Part shown: positions 24,534 to 36,200 of the stretch, piece by piece
Numbering within the stretch: position 1 is the stretch's first letter
Layout of the letters: every line of letters begins with the position of its first letter
Made by a program: the position numbers and the translations under genes
Notes under the pieces: model-generated
The model's database searches: none
What the model saw: only the letters and a program-made list of their open reading frames with translations
Told to the model about the DNA's origin: nothing
Assembly: GCA_022843745.1 (NCBI GenBank)
Contig: JALHNB010000031.1
Span: 21,120 to 85,119, forward strand
Reading direction: 5' to 3'
From: Anaerolineae bacterium
GTDB lineage: Bacteria; Chloroflexota; Anaerolineae; Aggregatilineales; Phototrophicaceae
Length of the DNA: 64,000 nt

Positions 24534-26258
24534 ATGACTGACACGACTGATATGACTAAAGTGACTGACCAATGGCATTTTTACCCTCAAATCGAACAAC
24601 CTTGTCCGGTAATGGCCTTGACAGCCGACACGGATTCGCTCTGGGCGGGTGGATATGGCGGGGTTGCGCACTATGTTCACGAATCCTGGCAGCCACAAAC
24701 TGCCGGATTACATCTGACATCCGTCGCGGCACTGGCACGGGTAGAGAATTGGTTATTTGCGGGTGGGGCAGGCGGGATCGCGCGTTCGGGAGATGATGGC
24801 GCAAGCTGGCAAGCAGCCGGAATTCAGGGTGATGTCGGGGCAGTCACGGCAATCGCCGCATCGACCAATTTTAAGCAGGATTCGACGGCGCTTGCGGCAA
24901 CACTCTCTGGCGGAATTCTGCGAACAACGAACAGCGGGGCATCATGGATACCTGCGAATTTCGGGATCATGTCGTTCGAGATAACGGCCTTAGCATGGCT
25001 GAACGCGGATATTGTTCTAGCCGCAACCATTGACGGCATCTATCGTTCGCCGAATGGTGGGCGAGCCTGGAGGATTTGCGAAGGAACATCAGGCGGGCCA
25101 TTTACGGTGCTGGCGGTTCTGCCAGATGGCGCGATGCTGGCGGCTGTGGAATTTGGCGGCCTTTTGCGTTCAGACGATGACGGCCTGACCTGGACGCATC
25201 GCGGCGATCTTCCGCCAGATATTCAGGTCACAACGATCCTCGCGATAGGCGACACGATTTTTGTCGGCAGTTTTTCGCACGGGATCCTATCTTCAACCGA
25301 TAACGGTCAAACGTGGCAAGCGCTGGTGGAAGGCACGGTCTTCGTGATGGCTGCTGTTGGCGACACGATTTACGCCGGAACTGATGAAGGCATTCTGGTT
25401 GGCACGGGTCAGGATTGGCATTTGCTGTCCACGCCACTGAACGATCTTCGCCGATTGCTGGTCGTGAATGGTTGTCCGTTAGCCTACGGAACCCATTCAA
25501 CACCCGTAATTGACCAGAACGATTGGATAACGCTGGATGCTGTCCCGCTGCCAGTCACGATTCTTGCGTCTGCGCCGGATGGAGCGCTGCTGGCTTCGAG
25601 TCCGTCAGGCCTAGTGTGTTCGCGGGATGGCGGTAAAACCTGGGTAAGCGCGATATCAGGTATGTCAGGCTGCTTACATTTCATCACATTTCGGGCAGAC
25701 GGTACGGGTTTCGCGGGCAGCGCAGATGGTTCGCGACTGCTCCGAACGCATGATTTTGGCGTAACGTGGGAAAACCTGTCGCCACCTTTTGGCGTTTTGC
25801 CGCTGACCGCACTCCAATTATTCGATGCTCAAATCGGGATGCCTGCGATGCTCATCGCCGCGACTTTCGACCCCCGCCGCAACATCGCACAGTTGTGGCG
25901 TTCGCTGACTGATGGGAACACGTGGGAGTGTGGGGCGGAAATCAAAGTCAATTGGCCGCTTGTTTTGACACTCGCAAATCCATCGCTGTTCACTATTGGC
26001 GGGCAGGCGCTTTTATGGCAGCCAGATGGTCAATGGGATACGCGCAAGGTAGGGGACGGCAGTGGCATCCGGCGCATGGTTGGTAATGTGCATGTGCTGT
26101 TTGCGTTGACAACAAGCGGGATTTTTCGCTCTGGCGATTCAGGATTGGGTTGGGAGCTTCAGGATACGCCGTCAACCCAGGTTGTTGACCTCGCGCTTGA
26201 TGGTGAGACCCTTTATATCTTATTGGCTGGCGGACAGGTGTGCCGCCGTGAAATATAA
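24534..26258 (+). CDS. Asp-box (BNR) beta-propeller protein, cytoplasmic
   Basis: A 574-residue protein with at least nine Asp-box motifs of the S-x-D-x-G-x-x-W type: RSGDDGASW, RTTNSGASW, RSPNGGRAW, RSDDDGLTW, SSTDNGQTW, CSRDGGKTW, RTHDFGVTW, RSLTDGNTW, RSGDSGLGW. These mark beta-propeller blades as in sialidases and photosystem-assembly factors, but sialidase catalytic residues are not recognised. No signal peptide or lipobox is present, so it should be cytoplasmic. ATG 24534 is chosen; ATG 24486 lies inside the GroEL-like gene. Its function in a sugar operon is unknown; a scaffold or sugar-binding role is a guess. Confidence 0.75.
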   Translation: MTDTTDMTKVTDQWHFYPQIEQPCPVMALTADTDSLWAGGYGGVAHYVHESWQPQTAGLHLTSVAALARVENWLFAGGAGGIARSGDDGASWQAAGIQGDVGAVTAIAASTNFKQDSTALAATLSGGILRTTNSGASWIPANFGIMSFEITALAWLNADIVLAATIDGIYRSPNGGRAWRICEGTSGGPFTVLAVLPDGAMLAAVEFGGLLRSDDDGLTWTHRGDLPPDIQVTTILAIGDTIFVGSFSHGILSSTDNGQTWQALVEGTVFVMAAVGDTIYAGTDEGILVGTGQDWHLLSTPLNDLRRLLVVNGCPLAYGTHSTPVIDQNDWITLDAVPLPVTILASAPDGALLASSPSGLVCSRDGGKTWVSAISGMSGCLHFITFRADGTGFAGSADGSRLLRTHDFGVTWENLSPPFGVLPLTALQLFDAQIGMPAMLIAATFDPRRNIAQLWRSLTDGNTWECGAEIKVNWPLVLTLANPSLFTIGGQALLWQPDGQWDTRKVGDGSGIRRMVGNVHVLFALTTSGIFRSGDSGLGWELQDTPSTQVVDLALDGETLYILLAGGQVCRREI

Positions 26259-26272
26259 GCGAGGATTATTTT

Positions 26273-27115
26273 ATGCTTTGGGGCTATGCGCTGGTGTGGA
26301 TGCCGCAGTACGCGCGGCAAGACGCGAATCCATTGATCGCAAAATTGAAGTTTTTAAATGATTACGGGCTGAAAGTGACTGGAATCGGGATCGAGCAAGT
26401 CGCGAAAATGCCCGACTCCGAGCGCGAATTGATCGGTCAATTTCTCGCCGATCATGATATGTCGCTGCATATTTATGCGGGTACGGATTTTTTCAACGCT
26501 GAGTTGAACATGGTAAAGCGGAAAGTTGATGAGATTGTTCAGCAGATTGGCTTTTATCACAGCCTCTTGCGTTCGCAACTGGTGACAATCGGTGGGAGTG
26601 CTTATCATCGTTTTACCCGTGAACCTTCACTGGCACAGCAAATGGAACGGTTGGGGGCGACTCTCCCCGCACTGGCAGCAGGTTGTCACGATCTGGGGTT
26701 GCCGTTTGGGATCGAAAATCATGGCGATTATTATTGCAGTGATCTCGTCGCATTGTGTCAGCAAGTGCCACATCTCGGCATTTTTCTCGATACAGGCAAC
26801 ACCTATCTGATTGGGGAAGCGCCGCTGCCTGCGTTCGAGGCCGCTGCGCCGTATGTGGTGGGCAGCCATTTTAAGGATCATCATGTGCGTCCATGCCTAG
26901 ACGCACGTCCGCTGCATTTTGAGGTCGCACCGTCGATTATCGGCGATGGCGATGTGCCTTTACGGGAATGTTATCAAATCCTGCTGGAAAAAACGCCGAA
27001 TCCTGACAAGCTTGTCATGGAAATTGAACTTATTCCACCGTCAGGCGTTGACCCAATTGTGTCGTTCGAGCGCAGTGTCGCCTTTGTGAAAAGTCTCCCG
27101 GAGGTGCAGCAATGA
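26273..27115 (+). CDS. Sugar phosphate isomerase/epimerase-like TIM barrel protein 1
   Basis: A 280-residue protein of the xylose-isomerase-like TIM-barrel family (AP_endonuc_2). Metal-ligand candidates: GIENHGDYY (Glu), FLDTGNTYL (Asp), SHFKDHHV (His/Asp), MEIELIPPSG (Glu). Members isomerise or epimerise sugars, inosose or keto acids. It overlaps the dehydrogenase gene by four bases (ATGA). Confidence 0.82.
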   Translation: MLWGYALVWMPQYARQDANPLIAKLKFLNDYGLKVTGIGIEQVAKMPDSERELIGQFLADHDMSLHIYAGTDFFNAELNMVKRKVDEIVQQIGFYHSLLRSQLVTIGGSAYHRFTREPSLAQQMERLGATLPALAAGCHDLGLPFGIENHGDYYCSDLVALCQQVPHLGIFLDTGNTYLIGEAPLPAFEAAAPYVVGSHFKDHHVRPCLDARPLHFEVAPSIIGDGDVPLRECYQILLEKTPNPDKLVMEIELIPPSGVDPIVSFERSVAFVKSLPEVQQ

Positions 27116-28176
27116 GTGACTCAACGGGTGTTTTACGAGCGGCACTGGTCGGCTGCGGCGGGATGGGCAAGGGACTCGCGCAAAGATTAGAATCGCTGTC
27201 GGAATTTGAACTGGTCGCGGGTTGTGATGTGGCGGACGTGGCGGTGCAGGATTTTACAAAGATGTTCCCGAAAACCAGTGGTTATGTGGACTATGCTCGA
27301 ATGTTAGCAGAAGCAAAGCCTGATGTCGTCGTGATCGCCACAAATAATACCAGCCATGCGTCGTTGACGATTCAGGCGGCTGAAGCGGGTGTGCACGGTG
27401 TTTATTGCGAAAAGCCGATGACAACCTGTATGGCGGATGGTCAGGCGATGGTGGATGCCTGTCGCAAACACGGTACGGCGCTAGTGGTCAATCATCAGCG
27501 GCGATTGCTTCCGGTATTCGTAACCTTGCGAAAATTGATTGACTCCGGCGCGATTGGCAAAATCGAGTTGATTCGCGCGGGGTGCGCGGGTGACATCCTG
27601 AGCGATGGTACGCATCTGGTCGATACCGTCCGGCATTTGGCAGGTGACGCAAAATGGGTGTTCGGACAAATTTATCGCCAGCGCCCAAATCCCGGTGAGC
27701 CGCACAGCCAGGGCTATCCGGTTTCCGGCGGTTGGCGTTATGGGCATCCCGTAGAAGATGGCGCGATGGCGATCATCGAATTTGAAAACGGAATGCGTGC
27801 GGAATTATTCACAGGCAGGATGCAGGCAAAAGGGCGGCGTTATCAGGATTACGAAATTTTCGGTACGGAAGGTCGAATTTACCGCGCGGGCGATGCTGCT
27901 GATCCACCGTTGATGATGCAAACGGCTCAAAACCCGAATTGGCATCCATCTCCGATTGAGTCGGGTGATGAAGATGCGATTGCCACCAGTATGCGCCAAT
28001 TTGCGCGGATGATCTGGCATGGCGAAGATCATCCACTTTCCGGCGACTCGGCGCTCAAAGACCTGGAAATTTGCATGGCGATTTACGAATCCGCCCGCCT
28101 GCGCGAAAAAATTGAGCTTCCGCTGAATCAGCCACGTTTCCCGCTGGAAATGCTCATCGAGCAAGGGGAGATGTAG
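27112..28176 (+). CDS. Gfo/Idh/MocA-family oxidoreductase
   Basis: A 354-residue dehydrogenase with N-terminal Rossmann motif ALVGCGGMGKG, the CEKPMTT motif (catalytic Lys in EKP) and DGTHLVDTVRHLAG (catalytic His region) of the C-terminal domain. Such enzymes oxidise sugars, inositol or their derivatives with NAD(P). With the two TIM-barrel isomerases it probably forms the catabolic part of the island (an inositol- or keto-sugar-like route); the exact sugar is unknown. Confidence 0.9.
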   Translation: MSDSTGVLRAALVGCGGMGKGLAQRLESLSEFELVAGCDVADVAVQDFTKMFPKTSGYVDYARMLAEAKPDVVVIATNNTSHASLTIQAAEAGVHGVYCEKPMTTCMADGQAMVDACRKHGTALVVNHQRRLLPVFVTLRKLIDSGAIGKIELIRAGCAGDILSDGTHLVDTVRHLAGDAKWVFGQIYRQRPNPGEPHSQGYPVSGGWRYGHPVEDGAMAIIEFENGMRAELFTGRMQAKGRRYQDYEIFGTEGRIYRAGDAADPPLMMQTAQNPNWHPSPIESGDEDAIATSMRQFARMIWHGEDHPLSGDSALKDLEICMAIYESARLREKIELPLNQPRFPLEMLIEQGEM

Positions 28177-28213
28177 CTGTAGATATAATTATTAAGTAAC
28201 GGAGATGTAGGAT

Positions 28214-29026
28214 ATGGCAATCGCGATTTCGACCTCGGTTCGCTGCAATTCGCCGCTGGAAAAGGCCTTAACCGACATCGAAAAGGCCGATTTTTCGTTG
28301 ATTGATCTGCTGGTGATTGATGGTTGGGTACATATCAACACGCGCGATCTGGTCGGCAATTATGATGACACGGTGAGCCGACTCGACGCACTTTTGCAGC
28401 AGCATCATCTCAAGCCGATCATTTTGAATACAGGCGTTGGCGCTCAACTCCATCAGCGCAGCGAGGCGATCAATGCTCAGCGGATGCGCGAAATTGATGG
28501 GTTAACCCGGCTGATGCATCACTACAACATCCAGATTGCTGCCATCCAGCCGCGCAATACTGATCCGCAGCGACCCTACGATGAGGTGTTTCGAGATTGT
28601 GTGGCAACATTACAAGAGCAAATTGCGGCGGGCAAGAAAGCCGGTGTCACATTTGCGCTGGAACTGCATACTCGCTCACCATTTGAAACATTTGAGCAGT
28701 CCCGACGGCTTCTGGAGGCGATTCCCGATCTGCCATTGATTTATGACCCTTCCCATATTGTCATGCAGAGGATCGACCTGCGCGAAACGGAATGGCTGAT
28801 GGCGAACGCCCGACATGCCCACCTGCGGGATGCCGCGCTTAATCAGATGCAAGTGCCATTTGGATCGGGAGATGTCGATTTCGACTGGGTGCTGCGGGCG
28901 CTAAAAGATCAAGGTTACGCCGGAAATTTTTCGATTGAATATCTGGAAACTGAGGAATTTGATGTGTTGGACAGCAGTCGCAGGCTCTACGACAAAATTG
29001 CTCAATACTTCCCCGATGCTTTGTGA
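28214..29026 (+). CDS. Sugar phosphate isomerase/epimerase-like TIM barrel protein 2
   Basis: A 270-residue TIM-barrel protein of the AP_endonuc_2 family: FALELHTRSPFE (Glu), LIYDPSHIVM (Asp/His), ARHAHLRDAAL (His/Asp) and FSIEYLETEEF (Glu) give the four metal-ligand positions. It is only weakly like isomerase 1. Its stop TGA (29024-29026) overlaps the first bases of a second comM-tail copy, so its 3' end coincides with a recombination junction; the C-terminus still has normal length. Confidence 0.82.
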   Translation: MAIAISTSVRCNSPLEKALTDIEKADFSLIDLLVIDGWVHINTRDLVGNYDDTVSRLDALLQQHHLKPIILNTGVGAQLHQRSEAINAQRMREIDGLTRLMHHYNIQIAAIQPRNTDPQRPYDEVFRDCVATLQEQIAAGKKAGVTFALELHTRSPFETFEQSRRLLEAIPDLPLIYDPSHIVMQRIDLRETEWLMANARHAHLRDAALNQMQVPFGSGDVDFDWVLRALKDQGYAGNFSIEYLETEEFDVLDSSRRLYDKIAQYFPDAL

Positions 29027-29062
29027 AGTTCAGCATTTAGCTGAAGCGATACAGTATAGCCC
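29025..29062 (+). repeat. Second copy of the comM 3' tail
   Basis: This 38-bp stretch matches the comM end (12543-12580) at 33 of 38 bases and reads EVQHLAEAIQYSP in the same frame as comM EVQHVAEAIQYRP. It lies 16.5 kb away in the same direction, at the far edge of the carbohydrate island. It has no open gene of its own. It could be a displaced gene end left by integration, like an att direct repeat. Confidence 0.7.
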
Positions 29063-29301
29063 CTTGTTGCTTAATGCCTGCTTCATTCTGTTGTGAAGCT
29101 TCTTCTTGAAAATATCGCTTGTACAGAGCGTCCTACTTGAATTCCCCCATATGGCCCATACCTACAACGAATAAATGGCTTATTCTTGTTTAGTTGTGGG
29201 GTATCTCTATTCAGCAGGTTTTCTGCGCAATAACCAATGCAATTTCTCATCCTATCTATCGTATCGTTGATGGTCAATTTTTATTAGAGGCGGGGTAAAT
29301 C
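29063..29301. other. Intergenic region upstream of the stress protein gene
   Basis: About 240 bp, AT-richer than the surrounding DNA, without a gene, a strong hairpin or a clear promoter consensus. A GGCGGGG ribosome site precedes the ATG at 29302. Confidence 0.4.
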
Positions 29302-30225
29302 ATGTTAGAAACGATTGTTGTTGCAATTGATGATCTAAAAAGAGGCGAAGAGGCCATTGCTCATGCGGCAATGCTGGCTACTCCATTTTCTGCTCGTGTA
29401 TTGGTGGCAGGCATAACGGAGCAAATCGGTGGCTCAAGGGGCGAAAAATTCACTGACCCGGTAATTTGGGGCATGAGGAAATCCGAAACGCAGGCAACAT
29501 TAAATCAACATGTGCGCCACCTTGAGGAACAAGGGATTGAGACAAGCGTCGATATTATCGAGGTTTCGACAGTCGAGTCGCTGCTTCAGTATGCTGAAGA
29601 TGTCGAGAGCGATCTGCTCGTAGTGGCCTATGATCCCGACACATCAGCACCCATGATTCGGTCTATTTTGAAACACTCAAAAACGCCGGTTTTTCTCACC
29701 CGCGCTGGCTGGACAAAACCAGCTTTTACTAACATTCTCTTACCACTCGACGGCTCTCAACGTGCGGAAAGCGGCTTGACACTCGCAACGATGCTTGCAA
29801 GGTCGATGAATGCCGAACTGCACCTCGCGCATGTCATTCCACCCTTGGAAATGCCGGGACAGCCGATTCTCTCAAGTGAAATGTCGGAAATTGCTCGACA
29901 GCTTATTGAGAAAGGTTCGAATGAAGCAAAACGATACCTGGAACAAACGGCATCCCGACTTCCAGTGCCAGCCAAAACACACGTTATTGTAAATGGAAGC
30001 GTGACGACTTCACTGCATAACCTGGTTTTCAGCGAAGACATCGACTTGATGATTTTGAGCGCACATGGATATTCTGGCGAACCACAGTGGCCTTTTGGGA
30101 CGGTTGCCGAAAATGTCGTGAACTATTGCAAAGTTCCAACTATTCTCGTACAAGACCTTCCTGCATATTTTTCCCACTCGGAAGCCGAGCCAACACGCAT
30201 CGTAAACGGAACCTACCAGGAGTAG
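29302..30225 (+). CDS. Tandem universal stress protein (UspA)
   Basis: A 307-residue protein made of two Usp domains (about 1-140 and 150-285). The first starts ETIVVAIDDLKRGEEAIAHA, the second TNILLPLDGSQRAESGLTLA and ends with the nucleotide-binding-like LSAHGYSGEPQWPFGTVAENVV (G-x2-G-x9-G-S/T-type). ATP binding is likely in the second domain. It lies 34 bp upstream of the glucan synthase gene, so the two may be one operon for envelope or osmotic stress. Confidence 0.85.
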   Translation: MLETIVVAIDDLKRGEEAIAHAAMLATPFSARVLVAGITEQIGGSRGEKFTDPVIWGMRKSETQATLNQHVRHLEEQGIETSVDIIEVSTVESLLQYAEDVESDLLVVAYDPDTSAPMIRSILKHSKTPVFLTRAGWTKPAFTNILLPLDGSQRAESGLTLATMLARSMNAELHLAHVIPPLEMPGQPILSSEMSEIARQLIEKGSNEAKRYLEQTASRLPVPAKTHVIVNGSVTTSLHNLVFSEDIDLMILSAHGYSGEPQWPFGTVAENVVNYCKVPTILVQDLPAYFSHSEAEPTRIVNGTYQE

Positions 30226-30259
30226 GCCAGTCTCATTTTTACAAACGGATACACGCTTT

Positions 30260-33200
30260 ATGCTTGATGATTTAGTGGCCGAGTTGGCGGGGTCATTACC
30301 TGATGTTTCAAAAACTAAAGGTAAATCCCTGCCAATTTTTGAACAAATTGAAGATTTGGATGCGCGGTTAAAGCAAGCGCATACGGATTTCACCCAAATT
30401 GCGCAAAAAGAACTCGTCATTCCCTATGCTGGCGAATGGTTTCTGGATAACTTCTACATTGTGCAGCAGGCGGTACGTCAAATATCTGAGGATATGCCGT
30501 CTGAATACTATTACGAGCTGCCAAAATTAACTTCTGGCCCGCTGGAGGGTTATCCCCGTGTTTACGCGCTGGCACACAAATATGGGCGTTATGTTCATGC
30601 GCGTGTGACCCAGGAAGACCAACTCGAATTTATCCAGGCTTATCAACAGCACGCCACATTGACAACGGGTGAATTATGGGCCTGGCCGATCATGCTGCGT
30701 GTCATGGTGCTGGAAAATCTAGTCATGGCTTTGGATCATATCGAGGACATCACGACGCCAGAGCTGATTCCAGATGCCATTCGAAGCGATCAGGATGCCG
30801 ACCTTGACCCTGATGCGATTGTCTCAAACTGCATTATTGGCTTACGAGCCATCAATATTCAGAATTGGCGTACATTTTTTGAGGATGCGAGTCGGGTTGA
30901 ACTCATTTTGCAGAATGACCCTTCCGGCGTGTACGAGAATATAGATTTTGCCACACGCGATTGCTATCGTCGCAAAATCGAGGAATTAGCCAATCATTCC
31001 CCGAAAAGTGAGGAAGAAATCGCGCAGGTCGTTTTGCAATTGGCACAACGGGCTGAAGCGTCTCACGGTGACAAGGATGAAGTTTCATTTAACCGTACCA
31101 CGCATGTTGGCTATTATCTGATTGCTGCTGGGTTGCAGGATGTCGAAGCAGCAATCGGATACCAGAAGCCATTTCTTGAGCGTTTAGGGCGCTGGGCAAA
31201 ACGTCGCGCTCTACTGCTCTACGTTAGTGCGACTCTGCTTTTGAGCATCGCGATCATCGCAGCCGGAATGCATTATGCCACACTCACACGTGGAACTACC
31301 GCGCAAATCCTCACCGTTCTACTGCTCCTGGTGATTCCAGCTTCAACAGTTGCGACTCACTTTGTGAACTGGATCGCCAATAAGTTAGCTACACCGAGTG
31401 TGCTGCCAAAGATGGATTTTAAGGCAGGCATCCCGGCTGCTTATCCGACGATGGTTGTCATTCCGGCGCTGCTCACAGATTCGGATGAAATTGATTCGCT
31501 GGCAGATCAGCTCGAACAGCATTACTTGAGAAATACCGACCCACAACTCTATTTTGCGATTCTGGCGGATTATCTTGACGCGGATGAAGAACATGTTCCA
31601 GGGGATGAAACCCTGCTGGAACACGCGAAATTGCGTTTGCACGAACTCAATACGAAATATCAGACGGAAGACCATCAGCCTTTTTATTTCTTTTTGCGGA
31701 GTCGGCAGTGGAACCCCTCCGAAGGCAAGTGGATGGGGCATGAGCGTAAACGTGGCAAGCTCATGGAATTTAACCATATCCTGCTCGATGCACACGCCGA
31801 AACATCCTATATCCTCAAATTAGGCAAGCTCAGTGTCCTAAGCAAAATTGTCTATGTCATTTCGCTTGATGCCGATACAGTATTGCCGCGTGATGCCGCA
31901 CATCGTCTGGTTGGTACGTTCGCGCATCCCTTAAATAAAGCACAATTTGACTCGAATGATCGCATTGAAGCAGGCTTCACGATTTTACAGCCGCGCGTCG
32001 AAGTGATGCCTACCGCCGCCAATCAAACGCCTTTCACCCGCATTTTCGCTGGTGAGCGAGGGTTAGACCTCTATACGCTGGCGGTATCCGACGTTTATCA
32101 GGACTTGTTCGGCGAGGGTATTTACGTCGGCAAGGGTATTTACGATGTTGCCGCTTTCGAAAGAAGCCTGAAGAATCGCAGCCCGGAAAACGCACTCTTA
32201 AGCCACGACCTTTTCGAGGGTTTACATGGACGCGCGGCGCTTGTCACCGATATTGTCCTTCTGGAAGATTACCCCTCCAATTATCTGGCATCCATGAATC
32301 GCCTGCACCGCTGGATACGCGGTGATTGGCAGTTACTACCCTGGCTGCTTCCGCGTGTGCCTGATGCGAAGGGTGGTTACGTCGCCAATATTTTTTCCGC
32401 GCTCGATATCTGGAAGATTGTTGATAACTTGCGCCGCAGTCTGCTTCAACCATCTCTGTTGTTTTTGATACTTGCCGGTTGGCTGTGGCTGCCAGGGTCA
32501 GCTTTTGTGTGGACAGCGCTGGCGACACTGGTGCTGATGACACCATTTCTGATTGGCATCGCTGGTCAGCTTGATCGGAAGATTTTTTCCGTTTTCAGCG
32601 ATAGCTCGCAGCGAGAACGATTGCTCGTCATTCTCCTGCGCTGGGGATTATCATTTGCCTTTTTACCTTATGAAGCTATCGTCCGCCTGGATGCCATTTT
32701 CACGACCCTTATCCGCTTGCGACAACGTAAACACCTGCTCCAGTGGACAACCGCCGCAAGCGCAGCCCGAATGTTTCAACAGGGGTCATTGGAGGCGGTA
32801 TGGCGGCGTATGTCGTCTGCGCTCATTTTTGTTGTGGTCGTTGCTGTCATCGCCGCATTCATTCATCCGCAAAGCCTGTTCATCTCGATTCCGTTGGTCA
32901 TCCTCTGGTTGAGCAGCCCGATTCTTGCAAATCGAATCAGCCAACAGCCGGAGGAAAAACCCCGCGAGATTACCGATGATCGGGAACTGCGGACTCTGGC
33001 ACGTCGGACATGGCTCTATTTTGAGGAATTTGTAGGCCCAGGCGATCATTGGCTGCCCCCCGATCATTATCAGCAGTCACCTAATGGGAAGGTCGGGCAT
33101 TACACCTCGCCCACGAATATTGGCCTTATGCTGCTTTCAACATTGGGTGCGTATGATCTGGGATATATTGGCTTACTTGAATCGCTGCTGCGTTTGCGTT

Positions 33201-36200
33201 TTGCCTTCGAAAGTATTAAACGGCTGGAACATTATCGTGGACATCTGCTGAATTGGCATAATACCCAGACCCTTCAACCGTTACCGCCACGTTATGTTTC
33301 TACTGTCGATAGTGGTAATTTCGCTGGCACTTTATTGGTGCTGAAGCAGGGCTTTAACGATTTGCTGAATGCCTCACTGCTACGGCCTCAGCGCTGGCAG
33401 GGGATTATTGACACGCTCGATGTCATTAGCGAAATTCTCGATGATATTAACAGCCCCGCGCCGGATGTTCGACGTCAGTTGAAGGAAATGCGCGGTCAGG
33501 TGCTTGCTGCTCAACAAAGGCCGGAGTCCAGATCGGCTGAATTGAGTGGGATTATGACTGACCACTGGAAACCCCTGAGTGAAGCGATTCTCGCTTTTGT
33601 CGAAGGTGCGGCGGATGTTTCTCATCTGAAGGATTTGCGTATTTATGTCGCGCGACTGCACGCACATCTGAGTGGTATGCGCCGTGATATGGAACTCCTG
33701 CTGCCTTGGCAGATTCTTTTGGAGGATGTTCCTGTTTACTTGTCCAACCCCAGTGCTGAAATTGACGGCGCCTGGCGTGCCTTGAATCGTGAATTCGCGA
33801 TCCCACCTCACCTCGGCGATATGAAACAGATGTATGACCGGGTTGAGGCGCGGGTGAAGGCGCTCATCCATATACTGGGTTCGGATGCTGCTGCTGACGA
33901 AGCGCGTGCATGGTGTCAGCAGTTGCATGAAGCGATCAGCACGGCAAAAAGCGCGGCTCATGATCTGTTGGCCGATTTCCACTACATACAGGATCAAATA
34001 GAGGCCGAATTTCAGGGCATGGACTTCAGCTTCCTTTACAGTGAGGAGCGTCATTTTTTCCATATCGGCTACAACGTCGATGCGGAACGTCTGGATAACA
34101 GCTATTACGATCTCCTGGCTTCAGAGGCGCGTCTTGCCAGCTTCCTCGCCATTGCAAAGCGCGATGTCCCACAAAATCATTGGCTGCAATTGAGCCGCCC
34201 CGTCACTCTGGTCAACAACGTGCAATCCCTGCTCTCGTGGAGTGGCACGATGTTTGAATATCTGATGCCACTTTTGCTGATGCGCAATTATTCCGGCACA
34301 CTTCTGCATCAAAGTTATGAAGCTGTTGTCAATCATCAAATTCAGTATGGAAAGCAGCACGACATTCCCTGGGGAATCTCTGAATCGGGATATTATGCTT
34401 TCGATGGCAGCCAGAATTATCAGTATCATGCTTTTGGAATTCCGTCGCTGGCACTCAAGCGCGGGCAGGATCGCGACCTCGTGATTACCCCTTATGCCTC
34501 GGTGTTGGCTCTGCCCATTAAGCCGCAGGCCGTATTGGAGAATATCCGTGCTTTAAAAGCACATGGCGCATTGAGCACACACGGACTTATTGAAGCTATA
34601 GACTACACACCTTCGCGTTTGCCGGTTGGTCAGGAACATGCCGCTGTGAGGGAATACATGGCGCATCACCAGTGCATGATTTTCCTAACGCTGACAAATT
34701 TCCTGAACGATAACATCATGGTTAATCGTTTCCACAGTGACCCGCGTGTAAAAAGTGTCGAACTGCTTTTAATGGAGCAAGTTCCGCATGAGATGACGGC
34801 TGAGGAAAAACCTGCGCAGGAGATTGAACAGAATATTCCGGTTCCATTTTTGTCACTGAACCCCTGGGAAGTGTCGATAAATTCACCATTGCCGGACGTG
34901 CATTATCTCTCAAATGGTCAATACGCCGTAATGATAACGAACGCAGGCGGGGGTTATAGTCAATGGAAGTCGCGGGCAATCACCCGATGGCGTGCGGATA
35001 CGACCCTGGATGACAGCGGCACGTGGATTTATCTCCGCGATGAGGATACAGGCGCGGTCTGGTCGCCAACTTTTCAGCCTATTGGCGGCAGTGCTGATGC
35101 GATAAAGGCCGTGTTTCATCCGCATAAAGCCGAATTTTTGAATCGCAGGCATGATGTTTCGTCACGGATGGAAATTCTCGTTCCGCCGGATGATAACCTT
35201 GAGATTCGCCGCTTATGGCTGACGAATCACACCCCGGATGTACGCCGTTTGCTTGTGGCGAGTTATGGTGAGGTGGTTCTTGCCACGCAAAACAGCGATC
35301 AACGTCATCCAGCGTTTAACAAGATGTTTATCGAAAGTGAGTATGTGCCGGAACTGCAAGCTTTAGTATTCCGGCGGCGACCACGTTCGGAAAACGAAGA
35401 ATCGCTCTATGCGCTGCACATGCTCGTATCGCCTTCTGGCAAATCAGACATCCAGTATGAAACGGATCGGGCGCGTTTCCTGGGGCGTAATCGAATCTCT
35501 CGTAACCCGATCATTTTGGATGCGCAAACTCAACTCAGCGGGACAACGGGTTCGACGCTCGATCCGATTATGGCACTGGCGCAGACCTTAGAAATTCCTG
35601 GTCATTCAACAGTTGAAATGGCCTATATCACATTGGCCGGAAATTCACGCGAAGAGGTGTTAGCGCTGGCGCGGCTTTATCGCCAGTTTGCAAAAATTGA
35701 GCAGGCATTCGATCAATCCCGTTATCGCAGCGAACGAGAATTGCGTCGTCTCAAGCTGGATACCCAACATATTGCTGCTTTCCAAAAACTGCTCTCGGCG
35801 ATGCACTATCCACACGCACTGTTTCGCGCAGAGCCTCATATCCTGGCCTCGAATACCAAGTCGCAATCTGGCTTGTGGGCTTATGGGATTTCGGGCGATC
35901 ATCCCATTGTGCTGGTACAGGTCAAAGACGAAGAAGAACTTGCGCTAGTCGGCGATTTGCTTCAAGCGCACCGTTTCTGGCGAAATCGAGGCTTTGCCAG
36001 TACGTTGGTTATCCTGAATCAACGCGATACGGGCTACATGCAGGAACTTTATAACCAGATTCACCGATTGATTGTGCGGGCAGGCAGCGAGACCTGGATC
36101 AATCGGCACGATGGCATTTTCATTCTGCGGGCTGAGCAAATGAATGATGCGGATCGGATTCTGCTTCAGACATCCGCGCGTGTTTACCTGAAAGGCGAGG

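Noticed and set aside
32786..34429. Long minus-strand frames opposite the glucan synthase gene
   Set aside because: The plus-strand frame is continuous over 2823 codons with known domains; the others are shadows.
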